Notes: a model not told the origin generated them from the sequence alone. Counted from the stretch's first letter, positions 15,633-24,361 are shown. The stretch is DNA of 36,762 nt from Clostridia bacterium (GCA_900755035.1 CAAEEZ010000009.1:1-36762), one strand, 5' to 3'. Translations and numbers: made by a program.

Positions 15633-17215
15633 TATTGTTTCTCCATTTTCTTTGAATCTTTTATTAGTTTGTATTCGATAGCATCTACGCAAGCAATTAA
15701 ACTTGCTTCGATAATATCCTTTGATACGCCTATCGTAGTCCAGATATCTTCGCCGTCGCTAGACTCGATAAGAACTCTCGTTACTGCCGAGGTATTCTCC
15801 TTGCTATCCAAAATTCTTACCTTATAGTCGGTTAGTTTCATCTCGGATAGATTTGGGAAAAACCTTTCTAGCGCTTTTCTTAGCGCCTTATCTAACGCAT
15901 TGACAGGTCCGTTTCCTTCGTCCGCCGTTATTTCGGTTTGGCTGTTTACCGCCACCTTTACCATTGCGCTAGCCGGTGAAAAATCACCTCTCATACTTTG
16001 TTCGCCGATGGTTTTGAATTTGATTATTTCAAAATACGGCTTATATTTTTCAAGTTGTTTTAGCACTAATAGTTCAAAACTTGCTTCCGCTCCTTCAAAC
16101 TGATAGCCCTTAAATTCTAATTCCTTTATCTTTTCTACGATTCTGCTAGCAATCTCGCTATCCTTATCTACTTCGGGTGCAAACTTTTGAATTTTTGCTA
16201 TGATAGTAGACCTTCCCGCTACTTCGCTCATTAAAAATCTTCTGCTATTGCCTACGCTATCGGGGGAAACGTGCTCGAACGAATTAGAACTTTTCCTAAC
16301 GCCGTCTATGTGCATTCCCGCCTTATGCGCAAAAGCGCTTTTTCCAACGTACGGCATATTTTTATTAAGTCTTACGTTAGATATCTCAGCAATCTTTCTG
16401 CACGCAGTAGTCAGGTTTTTTATATTCTCGCTTACTCCCGTTTCGTAGCCACGTTTTAGTTGCAAGTTTGCAAGTATTACCGATAGGTTTGCGTTACCGC
16501 ATCTTTCGCCATAACCAAGCAAAGTACCTTGCACTGCATCTACTCCGTTTTCAACGGCAACTACCGAGTTGGCTACCGCCATCCCCCCGTCGTCGTGCGT
16601 GTGGATAGCAAGCGTAGTTTTAACCTTTTCTTTTACTGCCTTTACGATTTCGGCAATTTCCATTGGGAAACAACCACCGTTCGTATCGCACAAACAAATA
16701 CAATCAGCGCCAGCCTTTTCTGCCGTTAGTAGCGTTTTAATAGCGTACTCGCTATTTCTCTTGTATCCGTCGAAAAAATGCTCCGCATCAAACACGACTT
16801 CTTTGCCTGCGTCCTTCAAAAACCTTATCGTATCGAAAATCATATTTAGGTTTTCGTCAAGGGTAGTTTTAAGTATTTCCGTTACGTGCAAATCCCACGA
16901 TTTCCCGAAGATTGCTACGGTAGATACGTTTGCCGATAGGAGCGACATTAGGTTTTTATCTTCTTCTGCCCTAATACCTTTCCTTCTAGTTGAGCCGAAC
17001 GCTACAATTTTGCTATTCAGTTTTAGGTTTTGTATCTCGTTAAAAAACTCGATGTCCTTCGGGTTAGAAAAAGGGTTGCCAGCCTCGATATAATCGATAC
17101 CAAGTTCGTCAAGCGTCTTTACGATATTGATTTTATCTCTTACCGAAAAGCTAATTCCTTCTGCTTGCGCTCCGTCTCTTAACGTAGAATCGTAAAAAAT
17201 AATTCTTCTATTCAT
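15632..17215 (-). CDS. cimA: (R)-citramalate synthase
   Basis: Condenses pyruvate with acetyl-CoA to citramalate, the entry to isoleucine that bypasses threonine deaminase. The protein has 527 residues, longer than isopropylmalate synthases' catalytic part, with a C-terminal LeuA-type regulatory domain from about residue 400. Catalytic elements: STLRDGAQAEG (R13, D14), HTHDDGGMAVANS with metal ligands H205 and H207, and GYGERCGNANL. The AQAEG in place of the EQSPG of LeuA, and DAEHFFDGYK, are marks of the citramalate/homocitrate-like branch (TIGR00977 type). It overlaps leuA by 8 bp and leuC by 1 bp. No ilvA occurs in the window, which agrees with the route. Confidence 0.92.
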   Translation of the reverse strand: MNRRIIFYDSTLRDGAQAEGISFSVRDKINIVKTLDELGIDYIEAGNPFSNPKDIEFFNEIQNLKLNSKIVAFGSTRRKGIRAEEDKNLMSLLSANVSTVAIFGKSWDLHVTEILKTTLDENLNMIFDTIRFLKDAGKEVVFDAEHFFDGYKRNSEYAIKTLLTAEKAGADCICLCDTNGGCFPMEIAEIVKAVKEKVKTTLAIHTHDDGGMAVANSVVAVENGVDAVQGTLLGYGERCGNANLSVILANLQLKRGYETGVSENIKNLTTACRKIAEISNVRLNKNMPYVGKSAFAHKAGMHIDGVRKSSNSFEHVSPDSVGNSRRFLMSEVAGRSTIIAKIQKFAPEVDKDSEIASRIVEKIKELEFKGYQFEGAEASFELLVLKQLEKYKPYFEIIKFKTIGEQSMRGDFSPASAMVKVAVNSQTEITADEGNGPVNALDKALRKALERFFPNLSEMKLTDYKVRILDSKENTSAVTRVLIESSDGEDIWTTIGVSKDIIEASLIACVDAIEYKLIKDSKKMEKQ

Positions 17216-18746
17216 TGTTCTCTTTTATGAGTTTGTTGTCGTAAATCATATTATTGATTGCCGAAATATACGCTTTGATTGCCGCCTCAACGATATCGGT
17301 ATCCACACCGTGTCCGTTGTAGATTTTGTCCTGTCTTTTAATCTTAGCAGTTACGTGACCTTGCGCATCAGTTCCACCCGTTACCGCATCTAGCAAGAAG
17401 TCCACTAGTTCAAACTTTTCTCCGCCTACGATTTCGTTAATTGCTTTGTAACTTGCGTCAACTGGTCCAAACTTACTTGCAACCACCTTTTCATACTCTT
17501 TGCCGTTCTCGTCGGTTAAGGTTACGGCCGATGTCGTAGTTATGGTATTTCCTACGTTTATAACGAACCTAGTTAGTTTGTAACTTTCAGGTACGCTACC
17601 CTTCTTGTTTACAAGCGCCTCGACGTCTTGATCGGACACGTTCTTTTGTCTGTCGGCAAGGTTCTTGAACTCCTCGAAGATTTCTTGCAATCTCTCCGGC
17701 GTTACCTTGTAGCCAAGCGAGGTAAGTTTATCTTCTAAGGCGTGCTTTCCACTATGCTTTCCAAGTACCATAACGTTATTCGTTAAGCCTACCGATTCCG
17801 GCGTCATAATCTCGTAAGTGCTCTTGTTTTGTAGTACTCCGTGTTGGTGAATACCCGACTCGTGAGCAAAAGCGTTTTCGCCTACGATAGCCTTGTTCGG
17901 TTGCACTTTTATACCGATAATATGTTGCAACATCTTACTCGTCTTAGTTATTTGCGTGGTATCGATATTAGTTACTGCGTCAAAGAAATCTTTTCTCGTT
18001 TTAAGCGCCATAACTACTTCTTCAAGCGCACTATTTCCAGCCCTTTCGCCAATGCCGTTTACCGTACATTCCACTTGGGTTGCGCCGTTTTTAACAGCCG
18101 ATAAGGAGTTTGCCGTAGCCAAGCCCAAATCGTTGTGGCAGTGCACCGAAATATCCACGTCGTCTATACCTTTTACTCTCTCTTTTAAGGTTTTAATTAG
18201 TTTGCCATACTCGTCGGGAGTAGCGTAGCCTACGGTGTCGGGAATATTTACGGTAGTTGCGCCCGCTTTAATTGCGGTTTCAACCACCTTTATCAAAAAT
18301 TCCACGTCGCTTCTGCTTGCATCTTCTGCCGAAAATTCGATATCGTCGCATAGGCTTTTTGCATATTTTACAGTATTTTCCACCTTTTCAAGAACTTGTT
18401 CTCTGGTCATTTTCAGTTTGTACTGCATATGTATCTCAGAGGTTGCTAAAAACAAATGTATTCTAGGCTTTTTAGCCACTTTAACAGCCTCGTACGCTAC
18501 GTCGATATCCCCTTTAAGCGCTCTTGACAACGATGCAACCGTTGCGTTTTCCACCACTTCCGCTATGCCCTTTACGGCAGCAAAGTCACCGGGCGAGGCA
18601 ACGGCAAAACCTGCTTCTATTACGTCAACTCCTAGGGCATCGAGTTGCTTAGCAAGTTTGATTTTTTCACTAATGTTCATACTGCAACCCGGTGATTGCT
18701 CCCCGTCTCTTAACGTCGTATCAAATATTTTTATTCGTTTTTCCAT
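17208..18746 (-). CDS. leuA: 2-isopropylmalate synthase
   Basis: First committed step of leucine synthesis: acetyl-CoA plus 2-oxoisovalerate to 2-isopropylmalate. At 512 residues it is full length, with a TIM-barrel domain (to about 270), linkers, and a C-terminal regulatory domain (from about 390) that normally binds leucine. Catalytic R13 and D14 sit in TTLRDGEQSPG, and the metal ligands are H202 and H204 in VHCHNDLGLATANS. NGIGERAGN follows. The ATG has GGGGAG/GAGG upstream, 19 bp after ilvC. Feedback inhibition by leucine is inferred from the family. Confidence 0.96.
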   Translation of the reverse strand: MEKRIKIFDTTLRDGEQSPGCSMNISEKIKLAKQLDALGVDVIEAGFAVASPGDFAAVKGIAEVVENATVASLSRALKGDIDVAYEAVKVAKKPRIHLFLATSEIHMQYKLKMTREQVLEKVENTVKYAKSLCDDIEFSAEDASRSDVEFLIKVVETAIKAGATTVNIPDTVGYATPDEYGKLIKTLKERVKGIDDVDISVHCHNDLGLATANSLSAVKNGATQVECTVNGIGERAGNSALEEVVMALKTRKDFFDAVTNIDTTQITKTSKMLQHIIGIKVQPNKAIVGENAFAHESGIHQHGVLQNKSTYEIMTPESVGLTNNVMVLGKHSGKHALEDKLTSLGYKVTPERLQEIFEEFKNLADRQKNVSDQDVEALVNKKGSVPESYKLTRFVINVGNTITTTSAVTLTDENGKEYEKVVASKFGPVDASYKAINEIVGGEKFELVDFLLDAVTGGTDAQGHVTAKIKRQDKIYNGHGVDTDIVEAAIKAYISAINNMIYDNKLIKENNE

Positions 18747-18765
18747 CGTCCTCTCCCCTAGGTGA

Positions 18766-19770
18766 TTATTTTTCTGTAATTTCAGTATCCCAATTCATCA
18801 TGCTTCTTAATTGTTTGCCGACTACTTCTACAGGATGTTCTGCTTCTTTCTTTCTTTGAGCGTTCATATACGCTTTGCCCGTCATATTTTCTAAGATGAA
18901 GTTCTTAGCAAACGTGCCGTCTTGGATATCTTTTAATACGCCTTTCATAGCCTTTTTGGTTTCTTCGGTGATTACCTTTGGTCCGGTGATATAGTCGCCG
19001 TACTCAGCAGTTTCAGAAATGCTGTATCTCATACCAGCAAGACCTGCTTTGTTTACAAGGTCAATGATAAGTTTCATTTCGTGTACGCACTCGAAGTATG
19101 CGCTTTCAGGTTGATATCCTGCCTCTACCAAGGTTTCAAATCCGCATTTCATAAGTGCTGCAACGCCACCGCAAAGTACTGCTTGCTCGCCGAACAAGTC
19201 GGTTTCGGTTTCTTCCTTAAAGGTGGTTTCCAAAATACCTGCTCTTGCTCCGCCGATTCCGTAAGCGTAAGCCATTGCTACTTGTTTAGCATCACCCGTT
19301 GCATCTTGATATACTGCAATTAGGTCAGGAACGCCTTTACCTTCCTTAAATTGACTACGAACGGTGTGTCCTGGTCCTTTTGGAGCAATCATAACTACGT
19401 TTACGTCCTTTGGAGGAACGATTTGTCCGTAGTGGATATTAAATCCGTGTGCAAAAGCCAAGGTTTTGCCTGCCGTTAAATAAGGAGCGATATTTTGTTT
19501 GTAGATATCTGCTTGTTTCTCGTCAGGAGTTAAAATCATAATCATATCTGCCCATTTTGCAGCATCCGAAGTGGTTTTAACTTTTAAGCCAACGCTCTCT
19601 GCCTTTTTCCACGATTTAGAACCTTCGTACAAACCTACGCATACGTCTACGCCACTCTCTTGCAAGTTTAATGCGTGAGCGTGTCCTTGCGAACCAAAAC
19701 CTACGATTGCTACCTTTTTGTTTTTGATATAAGAGAAATCACAATCTTTCTCATAGTACATTACAGCCAT
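18766..19770 (-). CDS. ilvC: ketol-acid reductoisomerase, class I
   Basis: Magnesium-dependent isomerisation and NAD(P)H reduction of acetolactate, the second common step to valine and isoleucine. The 334-residue length is that of the class I (short) enzyme. The Rossmann motif GFGSQGHAHALNL is near residues 24-36. The cofactor loop reads GLYEGSKSW. The catalytic regions APKGPGHTVR, DLFGEQAVLCGG and ECVHEMKLI are intact. AGGAGG lies upstream of the ATG. It follows ilvN after 74 bp, the largest gap in the operon, with no obvious extra terminator. Confidence 0.96.
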   Translation of the reverse strand: MAVMYYEKDCDFSYIKNKKVAIVGFGSQGHAHALNLQESGVDVCVGLYEGSKSWKKAESVGLKVKTTSDAAKWADMIMILTPDEKQADIYKQNIAPYLTAGKTLAFAHGFNIHYGQIVPPKDVNVVMIAPKGPGHTVRSQFKEGKGVPDLIAVYQDATGDAKQVAMAYAYGIGGARAGILETTFKEETETDLFGEQAVLCGGVAALMKCGFETLVEAGYQPESAYFECVHEMKLIIDLVNKAGLAGMRYSISETAEYGDYITGPKVITEETKKAMKGVLKDIQDGTFAKNFILENMTGKAYMNAQRKKEAEHPVEVVGKQLRSMMNWDTEITEK

Positions 19771-19844
19771 TTTAAGCCTCCTAAAAAAATTCTTTATTAT
19801 TGTTTATATATTTGCGTTTGTTGCTACTATCTATAATTTTCAAA

Positions 19845-20357
19845 TTAGATACAATTTAATTCCCTTGGTCTAAACGGTTCTTCGCCTCTAATTAGCGCCG
19901 TTAGTCCCGTCCTTACCGTTTCAAGCACGGTGTAAGGGGTAAGCATCTCGATAAAAGAAGTAATTTTGCCGTTATCACCACAAACTTCTAAGATTAAGGA
20001 ATTCGTGCAAGCGTCCACTACCTTTGCGTCGTAAATTTTGCAAATTTCAAGTAGTTCGCTTCTAACTGCCGGCGACGTTTTTACCTTTACAAGCATTAGT
20101 TCTCTTTGAACGGACGTTGCCCTGTGTAATTGTTCTACCTTAATAACCTCTATCAGTTTGTTTACTTGCTTAATGATTTGGTCAAGGATTTGTTCGTCGC
20201 AGTTGACAACTACCGTAAGCCTAGAAATATCGGCGTCTTTCGTCATGCCGCAACTGATACTTTCAATATTATATCCACGCCTACTAAACAAACTAGACAC
20301 CCTACGCAAAACGCCCGAGTGGTTTTTAACTAAAATAGAAATTACGTATTTTTGCAT
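19845..20357 (-). CDS. ilvN: acetolactate synthase, small (regulatory) subunit
   Basis: The ACT-domain subunit that activates the catalytic IlvB and confers feedback inhibition by valine. The protein has 170 residues. The N-terminal ACT domain opens with ISILVKNHSGVLRRVSSLFSRRGYNIESI (the first half of residues 1-75), with the usual N-x-x-G-V-L-x-R effector-site pattern. The C-terminal domain continues to RTGLTALIRGE. It is the first large gene behind the attenuator, about 10 kb from ilvB, an unusual separation. GTGAGGAG lies just ahead of the ATG. The name ilvH is equally used for this family. Confidence 0.94.
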   Translation of the reverse strand: MQKYVISILVKNHSGVLRRVSSLFSRRGYNIESISCGMTKDADISRLTVVVNCDEQILDQIIKQVNKLIEVIKVEQLHRATSVQRELMLVKVKTSPAVRSELLEICKIYDAKVVDACTNSLILEVCGDNGKITSFIEMLTPYTVLETVRTGLTALIRGEEPFRPRELNCI

Positions 20358-20388
20358 TTTCTCCTCACTTTACCTTAAAAGGTTTCCC

Positions 20389-20432
20389 AAAAAAAAATTC
20401 ATACCCCATCATTTTACAATAAGGTATGAATT
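20389..20432 (-). terminator. attenuator terminator of the ilv-leu operon
   Basis: On minus, AATTCATACC (20423-20432) pairs perfectly with GGTATGAATT (20396-20405) and runs into a tract of T's (20389-20397). It lies after the leader peptide stop and before ilvN, where it would cut the operon off unless an antiterminator forms. See the competing hairpins at 20421-20519. Confidence 0.87.
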
Positions 20433-20519
20433 AGAATTCAATCAATATATTATTTAATAACAATACTAATTTTTGCCTAACCCAATACCTCGCCGGCTTA
20501 TTATAATAAGAGCGAGTAT
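20421..20519 (-). promoter_or_regulatory. mutually exclusive attenuation hairpins
   Basis: Reading 5' to 3' on minus. Segment 1 is ATACTCGC (20512-20519, codons 14-16 of the leader peptide). Segment 2 is GCGAGGTATTGGGTT (20479-20493). Segment 3 is AATTCATACCTT (20421-20432). Segments 1 and 2 pair (8 bp, one bulged G) around an inner CTTAT/ATAAG stem. Segments 2 and 3 pair (11 bp, one bulged T, two G-U). Segment 3 is also the left arm of the terminator. A ribosome stalled on the Leu/Ile/Val codons would cover segment 1, freeing 2 to pair with 3 and let transcription continue. Thermodynamics were not computed. Confidence 0.78.
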
Positions 20520-20558
20520 AAGGACTATTATTAGGTTAACAAAACTTAAATATTGCAT
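20466..20558 (-). CDS. ilv leader peptide
   Basis: A 30-residue peptide with a good ribosome binding site (AAGGAG, 20564-20569) and an ATG at 20558. Residues 9-20 are LIIVLILALIII, eleven branched-chain residues of twelve, encoded by CTA, ATA, GTC, CTT, CTC and ATT codons. The C-terminal end is SRRGIGLGKN before a TAG. Layout and composition are like the E. coli ilvGMEDA and ilvB leaders. The product is presumed to act only by being translated: slow decoding when any branched-chain aminoacyl-tRNA is scarce should permit operon expression. It is too short for routine gene callers. Confidence 0.87.
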   Translation of the reverse strand: MQYLSFVNLIIVLILALIIISRRGIGLGKN

Positions 20559-20580
20559 TTTTTCTCCTTGTGATAGTTTA

Positions 20581-20609
20581 ATTTTAATACCACGTAGCGA
20601 ATGTGTCAA
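20581..20609 (-). promoter_or_regulatory. ilv-leu operon promoter
   Basis: A perfect -35 TTGACA (20604-20609) and TAAAAT -10 (20581-20586) with the optimal 17-bp spacer on minus. The start near 20574 places the leader peptide ATG about 16 nt into the transcript. The 20610-20732 stretch upstream is AT-only-rich DNA with no clear terminator for the FliB-family gene, so some read-through is possible. Confidence 0.85.
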
Positions 20610-20732
20610 CTAATTTTTACACCGTTTTCTTTACTTTTTATATTTTTTGGCTATGTTATTGAACGTTTTTATTTTTTCTGTCAAATTTTCGTTTTATTTT
20701 ATATTGTTTTATAGTATATATAATTTATTATA

Positions 20733-21890
20733 TTATAACGCAATTAGCGAAAACGTTTTTTCGATATTATCTACTCCAAGTTGTTGCAATATATTTACAG
20801 AGTACCTATCGTAATTCGTATGTTCTACTAGCCTAAATAATGCAGAAACCATATCTACAAAATCATTTTTAGTAGTTTCGCACAATATCAAACCTATTCC
20901 TAAAAATCTAATGGTAGCGTATACAGACGAAATAGCAATAAACTCTTCAACGGGGTTTTCTTTTCTATCTTGAAAAGGAAATTGTTGAAAAAACATATGA
21001 TTAACAAGCAACTTTTCTAACCATATTTCCCATTTAGGAAACTTACTTTCAAAGCTAGCTCTTGCCTCGTCATATCTTTTTATAAGGCTGTCCTGGCTAA
21101 AATATTCCAATGCTTTTTGCCCGTATTTACGAATACTTATGCTTCTATCGTCCATAAATTCCATCAAATTTTTCATAACGCTAAGTCCAAACGTTAGGTC
21201 ATTTTTAACCACTTTTGTATCTTTATAAACCACGTATTTTTTATCTAAAAATTCTTTTATTTTTTCCTTTGTTTTTTCTTTCAAAGCATTATTTAATTCT
21301 TCTAACGCAAAGCCTAATATTTCCAGCCTTTGCGTTAATCTTATACTTCTATTTTGTAAGATCGCAGTCAGTTTCTGTCTAATTTCTAATTCTCTATCAA
21401 AAGTTAAAAATACTGCACGCCTAGTATAACTTGGCATATCCATTTTCAATTTCTTTCTAACGAATTTAATTGGTTCGTCATTACTTATCAGCATTTCTAC
21501 AACAGCTTCACAACTATTTGCGCACGAACATTCATACTCAGGCTCTATACGAATACCACGAGGATACAATTTACAAACCATTGAAAGAGCTTCTTCGCCT
21601 AGTTCGTTGTGTACTAAACATTTGCCGTCTACGTCTCGCATATAACATTTCCCTTCATAGTCGTGAACTATCTCTGCATACTCGTCTGGCGTTGGATGTA
21701 ATAGTGCTCTTACTCCTTTGTCAATTCGTTTTTTTAATTCGTCGCTACACTCTTCCCCTTCTAATCTAAAATAATCGGCAAGAGATATTTTTATAGGCCA
21801 ACCTTCACAGCAAGCCGAACGACAAGCCCCCATTTTGCATCTAAAATCACCATAATATTCAGGCATTAAAAATTCGTGTTCTTCTATCAT
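20733..21890 (-). CDS. FliB-family (flagellin lysine-N-methylase-like) protein
   Basis: A protein of 385 residues with the Cys-rich opening of the FliB family: C18, C23, C27, C28 in FRCKMGACRSACCEGW, followed by W-x-I-x-I. More cysteines follow in GKCYMRDVDGKCLVHN, MVCKLYPRG and ECSCANSCEAVV. This suggests a metal or iron-sulfur centre. Salmonella FliB methylates lysines on flagellin; the family is widespread in Firmicutes that need not be flagellated, and no flagellar gene is in the window, so the substrate here is unknown. No signal peptide. The ATG has GGTGA upstream, and a good promoter lies at 21937-21966. It is a single-gene unit between the foldase terminator and the ilv promoter. Confidence 0.8.
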   Translation of the reverse strand: MIEEHEFLMPEYYGDFRCKMGACRSACCEGWPIKISLADYFRLEGEECSDELKKRIDKGVRALLHPTPDEYAEIVHDYEGKCYMRDVDGKCLVHNELGEEALSMVCKLYPRGIRIEPEYECSCANSCEAVVEMLISNDEPIKFVRKKLKMDMPSYTRRAVFLTFDRELEIRQKLTAILQNRSIRLTQRLEILGFALEELNNALKEKTKEKIKEFLDKKYVVYKDTKVVKNDLTFGLSVMKNLMEFMDDRSISIRKYGQKALEYFSQDSLIKRYDEARASFESKFPKWEIWLEKLLVNHMFFQQFPFQDRKENPVEEFIAISSVYATIRFLGIGLILCETTKNDFVDMVSALFRLVEHTNYDRYSVNILQQLGVDNIEKTFSLIAL

Positions 21891-21936
21891 AATATCACCG
21901 TAAAATATTCATAAAGTTACTATTTTTTTCACAAAA

Positions 21937-21966
21937 ATTTTACTACCGTTATTTTTTCAGTGTCAA
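21937..21966 (-). promoter_or_regulatory. promoter of the FliB-family gene
   Basis: Minus-strand TTGACA (21961-21966), 18 bp, TAAAAT (21937-21942). The start near 21930 gives a leader of about 40 nt. The flanking 21967-22108 DNA is AT-rich and shows nothing else I can identify. Confidence 0.75.
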
Positions 21967-22108
21967 CAAAAAAATACGATATACGCAAAAATTTCCTTCC
22001 CAAAAATTAGTCAAAATAAAAAGATGGTCTGTTTAATAAAAACCACTACCCTTTCAAAACATGTTTTTTATTTTTCGACTAATATTAACTTAGTTTCTTA
22101 TAATTAAC

Positions 22109-22141
22109 AAAAAATAGGAAGGATTATCACGTCCTTCCTAT
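22109..22141 (-). terminator. terminator of the foldase gene
   Basis: TAGGAAGGA (22115-22123) and TCCTTCCTA (22132-22140) form a 9-bp perfect stem, extended by one A-T pair. On minus it runs into TTTTTT, 23 bp after the end of the foldase gene. Confidence 0.87.
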
Positions 22142-22163
22142 AAGTTATATTTAGTATATTTGA

Positions 22164-24296
22164 TTATTCGTACAAACTCTTATATACGTTAGCGTTTATC
22201 GTTACGTACTTTTTGTAGTCGTTTACGATTCCTCTAATATTTTCTTCGTACTTATTATTTTCTAGCGTGGTTCTAATTCCGTCCTTCCAGCTTTGCTCTA
22301 AGGTAACGTATTCGGTTCTGCCGTACTCTACGATTGCGTTGTCGTTTAGTTTACCGTCGGTAGAATAGAAACCAGGCATATCTGCTATCATAATGATATG
22401 GATACCATACTCTGATATTGCAATCATATTTTCAAAATCTCCAAACGTTTTTGATTCCTTCTTAATAGCGCTAGTAGAATAGTTACCTACGTAATGCGTA
22501 TCTTTATAATAGGTTGATGGATAAGCAAAGGTTTCCTTACCTTCTTCTTTCTTTCCACCCATAAGTTTTCTACTTTGGTCGGTATAAGAATCTACGTAAT
22601 CGCTCTTTCCGTTCTTTGGTACTAAGTAACCTTTTGCGTTATCACTACTGAACATACCAGGGTCGTCGTTTACCTTGTATATCCATTGAACGAATTTCTC
22701 TCTTAAAGCAACTTGTCTTTCGTACTCGACTGCTAATTTGTCGCTTGCCGATTGTGCTTTCAAGTCGTACTCCTCGTTAATCTTAACAAGGTCGTAGTTT
22801 ATCATTTTTAATACGGTAACTACAGGTACGTCGTAACCTGCTTTGATTAAATCCTTTTCCTCGGTGCTTAGTACGGATCCGTAAGTATCCCCTACGTCGT
22901 AACCAAACGGTTTTAACGGACAATTAGGGTCGTCGCACTTGTGGTAGCCGTATTTATCCTTATATTTGTATTCTCCATTTTCGTTTTTATCGTTTAAGTG
23001 GTCGGCAGTAATACCCGATGCGCATTTTTCCGTAGATTTGTAATTTGGATTAGAGATATTTACCTTGATATTTTGCGCAAATTGTTTTGCTAAGTCGTCT
23101 AGTATTTTTTGCTCTTTATCGTCAATTACGTTGTCGGTTTCGGTAAATTGCGCTTTTTTCTCTGCGTATACGTTTGCATCTACCGTTTCAAAGTTAAGCA
23201 AGATATTGAACGTATAACCGTATCCGGTAGTTCCAACTTCATTTCCAGTGTCGGCTACTATCGGGTGATATAGCACCGTTGAACTACCTATTTGAGATTT
23301 ATAAGCGTCCTCTCTAAACTTTTTCACATTGCCTTCGCTAGTTGGGTTATCATACACAAACGCTTGCTTGTTTTGTTCGAAAGTTTCGTTTACTTTTGCT
23401 TGATAAAGGGTGTTTATTTCCTCGTCCGTTAGGTTTGATACTACCACCTCTTTGTAGTGGCTAACTAGCATACTGTTTACTAGATCCTCAAAAAAGTCGT
23501 TATATGTTTTACCTATTTTGTTTAGACGTTGGTCAAGCCTTTTTTTAGCCTCTATTTCTTTTTCGGTGTGAACGCCACCCTTCTTCTCGTCTAATTCCCA
23601 TTGAACTTCGAATCTATTAAGACCAGCTAGTTTTTCTTTCTTTTCTTTTAATTCTTCTTCGCTGTATTTGTCGTCAGCCTTAACGTCAGGGGTTTTTTCC
23701 TCTTCCTCAGGTCTTTCTTGTCTTATTTCAGGCTTGTCCTTTTCTTCTTCTTCGGTATCGGTATCTTCGTCCTCTTCTTCGTCCTCGTCCTCTTGGTCAA
23801 GAGCCTCTTCCTTTTCTATTTCGGCAATAAACTCGTCAAGTAAGTTTTGCATTTGCTCATTGTAGTCTTCGACTAATTGAATTTTTTCGTCCGTCCACAA
23901 AATATCGCTATAAATATTCTTAAATGCAGCACCCGTACCGTCTATATTTGCAGTATGGTCTACTATCTTCAATGTTTTTGGATCTAGACCCAACTTTTTA
24001 CAAAGTTCGGTAGTTGCTTTTAATTTGATTAGTTTTTGTTGACTTAGCAACTCTGCACAATAGTCGTAAGCCTCTTTTACGCTCATTCCGTAATATTGCA
24101 CGAATATGTAACCGTTAGCGTTAAAGTAAGTTTTTAACTCCTTTTTAGTAACGGTTTCGGTTAGCCCTTCGTACTTAACGTTTGAAACGATAAGCGCATC
24201 GTCCCTGTCCTCGTTTAATTTAATCATATCGCAACCGGCAAAAATCACCGTTACGACCATAACTAATATCAATAATAGCGCAACTCTTTTTTTCAT
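22164..24296 (-). CDS. PrsA/SurA-like lipoprotein foldase (parvulin-related)
   Basis: A secreted lipoprotein of 710 residues. The start KKRVALLLILVMVVTVIFAGC is a type II signal peptide with lipobox FAGC, so the mature protein is anchored by its cysteine outside the membrane. The N-terminal part (about 30-130) looks like the SurA/PrsA helical domain. An acidic low-complexity stretch, nearly all E and D, spans about 155-215. A divergent peptidyl-prolyl isomerase-type region near 520-680 includes KVNDDPGMF..GYLVP and the terminal YGIHIIMI typical of parvulins. An HKCxxxxC motif lies near residue 455. It probably helps fold exported proteins. The ATG at 24296 has GGAG upstream; 12 earlier codons are not family-like. 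The parvulin call is moderate because key motifs are weak. Confidence 0.75.
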   Translation of the reverse strand: MKKRVALLLILVMVVTVIFAGCDMIKLNEDRDDALIVSNVKYEGLTETVTKKELKTYFNANGYIFVQYYGMSVKEAYDYCAELLSQQKLIKLKATTELCKKLGLDPKTLKIVDHTANIDGTGAAFKNIYSDILWTDEKIQLVEDYNEQMQNLLDEFIAEIEKEEALDQEDEDEEEDEDTDTEEEEKDKPEIRQERPEEEEKTPDVKADDKYSEEELKEKKEKLAGLNRFEVQWELDEKKGGVHTEKEIEAKKRLDQRLNKIGKTYNDFFEDLVNSMLVSHYKEVVVSNLTDEEINTLYQAKVNETFEQNKQAFVYDNPTSEGNVKKFREDAYKSQIGSSTVLYHPIVADTGNEVGTTGYGYTFNILLNFETVDANVYAEKKAQFTETDNVIDDKEQKILDDLAKQFAQNIKVNISNPNYKSTEKCASGITADHLNDKNENGEYKYKDKYGYHKCDDPNCPLKPFGYDVGDTYGSVLSTEEKDLIKAGYDVPVVTVLKMINYDLVKINEEYDLKAQSASDKLAVEYERQVALREKFVQWIYKVNDDPGMFSSDNAKGYLVPKNGKSDYVDSYTDQSRKLMGGKKEEGKETFAYPSTYYKDTHYVGNYSTSAIKKESKTFGDFENMIAISEYGIHIIMIADMPGFYSTDGKLNDNAIVEYGRTEYVTLEQSWKDGIRTTLENNKYEENIRGIVNDYKKYVTINANVYKSLYE

Positions 24297-24361
24297 ATTC
24301 TCTCCGTATAATGTGTAAGCTTGATAAAACAAGCGAATTTTATAGTATAAATTACTTATAT

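Noticed and set aside
10218..18746. Several long open frames antisense to ilv-leu genes
   Set aside because: They mirror real genes on the other strand, lack ribosome binding sites and give Ser/Pro/Leu-rich proteins typical of shadow frames.
20389..20609. T-box riboswitch before ilvN
   Set aside because: The leader from promoter to ilvN is about 215 nt but has no visible T-box sequence or specifier stem; the peptide and hairpins explain it better.
20690..20735. AT-only palindromes after the FliB-family gene
   Set aside because: They are expected by chance in such AT-rich DNA and lack a GC-rich stem, so no terminator was called.
20733..21890. FliB-family gene as evidence of flagella
   Set aside because: The family is widespread in bacteria without flagella, and no flagellar gene is in the window.
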